From: Streptomyces novaecaesareae
GTDB taxonomy: Bacteria > Actinomycetota > Actinomycetes > Streptomycetales > Streptomycetaceae
Length of the DNA: 13,110 nt
Direction: 5' to 3'
Assembly: GCF_000716875.1 (NCBI RefSeq)
Contig: NZ_JNWQ01000128.1
Coordinates: 1 to 13,110, forward strand
Part shown: piece by piece, positions 13,013 to 13,110 of the stretch
How the letters are laid out: every line of letters begins with the position of its first letter
Position numbering within the stretch: the first letter of the stretch is position 1
Made by a program: the position numbers and the translations under genes
The notes under the pieces: generated by a model
Told to the model about the DNA's origin: nothing
The model's input: the letters and a program-made list of their open reading frames with translations, nothing else
Databases searched by the model: none

Positions 13013-13110
13013 TAGTGTCCTGCGCCGGAGATTCGTCGTTAGATCTTGCATGAGTGATTCTTCGGATGTGCCGGTGCGTCGTCGTGGTCCTGCGTTGGAG
13101 CCGTTGGTGT
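13013..13110 (+). mobile_element. IS630-family element, left end (partial)
   Basis: The probable boundary is TA at 13013-13014, the usual IS630 target dinucleotide. GTGTCCTGCGCCGGAG follows as the start of the terminal inverted repeat, then a short leader to the transposase ATG. The element continues beyond the window, so the right end and inverted repeat cannot be checked. Confidence 0.65.
13050..13110 (+). CDS. IS630-family transposase, N-terminus only (cut by window end)
   Basis: Twenty codons are visible, starting MSDSSDVPVRRRGPALEPLV. From memory this is the opening of Streptomyces IS630-family transposases, in which a helix-turn-helix domain and a DDE catalytic domain follow. None of the catalytic residues are in view. 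The ATG lies 37 bases inside the presumed element edge, the usual distance for compact IS630 elements. The identification rests on the short N-terminus plus the TA-flanked end, so the call is reasonable but not proven. Confidence 0.65.
   Translation, partial: MSDSSDVPVRRRGPALEPLV

Noticed and set aside
1..13110. CRISPR arrays, tRNA or rRNA genes
   Set aside because: No regularly spaced short repeats and no tRNA or rRNA-like conserved segments were seen on either strand.

Overview
The window is high-GC DNA with actinobacterial codon use. Several families in it are typical of Streptomyces: an M6-type secreted protease, SpoIIE/HATPase regulators, EspC-like type VII secretion (T7SS) substrates and IS5/IS630-like transposases. 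The first 52 bases are not biological. They are an Illumina Nextera i5 adapter plus the Tn5 mosaic end, so this is the raw left end of an assembled contig and whatever lies beyond is unknown.

Layout. (1) 63-1244: secreted M6-like zinc metalloprotease. (2) 1327-2874: Upf1-like SF1 helicase that lacks the P-loop half and carries a C-terminal nuclease-like domain, closed by a hairpin terminator at 2911-2947. (3) 3182-4372: unusual tRNA-guanine-transglycosylase-like protein keeping the CxCxxC...HN zinc signature, convergent with (4) 4385-4996 (minus), an unrecognised 203-aa protein. (5) 5372-7977: mobile-DNA zone. A 103-bp repeat occurs three times. Two inverted copies (6334-6437 and 7875-7977) bracket an IS5-type transposase and a coiled-coil/winged-helix protein. 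A solo copy lies at 5372-5474. A DinB-family gene (5691-6272) sits between the solo copy and the element. (6) 7977-8889: SpoIIE phosphatase plus HATPase pseudogene, cut exactly at the tip of the element and carrying a further nonsense codon and a frameshift. (7) 9199-11928: tight three-gene T7SS-linked operon (EspC-like protein, DUF1023-type alpha/beta hydrolase with a WXG-like N-terminus, membrane-anchored four-cysteine protein) with a strong terminator at 11935-11974. (8) 12103-13012: graveyard of gene fragments (a frameshifted Clp_N-like gene, an MFS transporter tail, unassigned ORFs). (9) 13013-end: left end and first codons of an IS630-family element.

Two places merit attention as possible systems. 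The 9199-11928 operon has the architecture of a secreted lipase-type effector, its small secretion partner and a surface-anchored immunity protein. The 1327-4996 block couples a helicase/nuclease-like protein with a non-canonical base-exchange enzyme fold, which recalls 7-deazaguanine DNA modification and restriction loci but lacks their known partners here. Both are inferences from architecture, not demonstrated functions. Family assignments rest on motifs read by eye; no searches were run.
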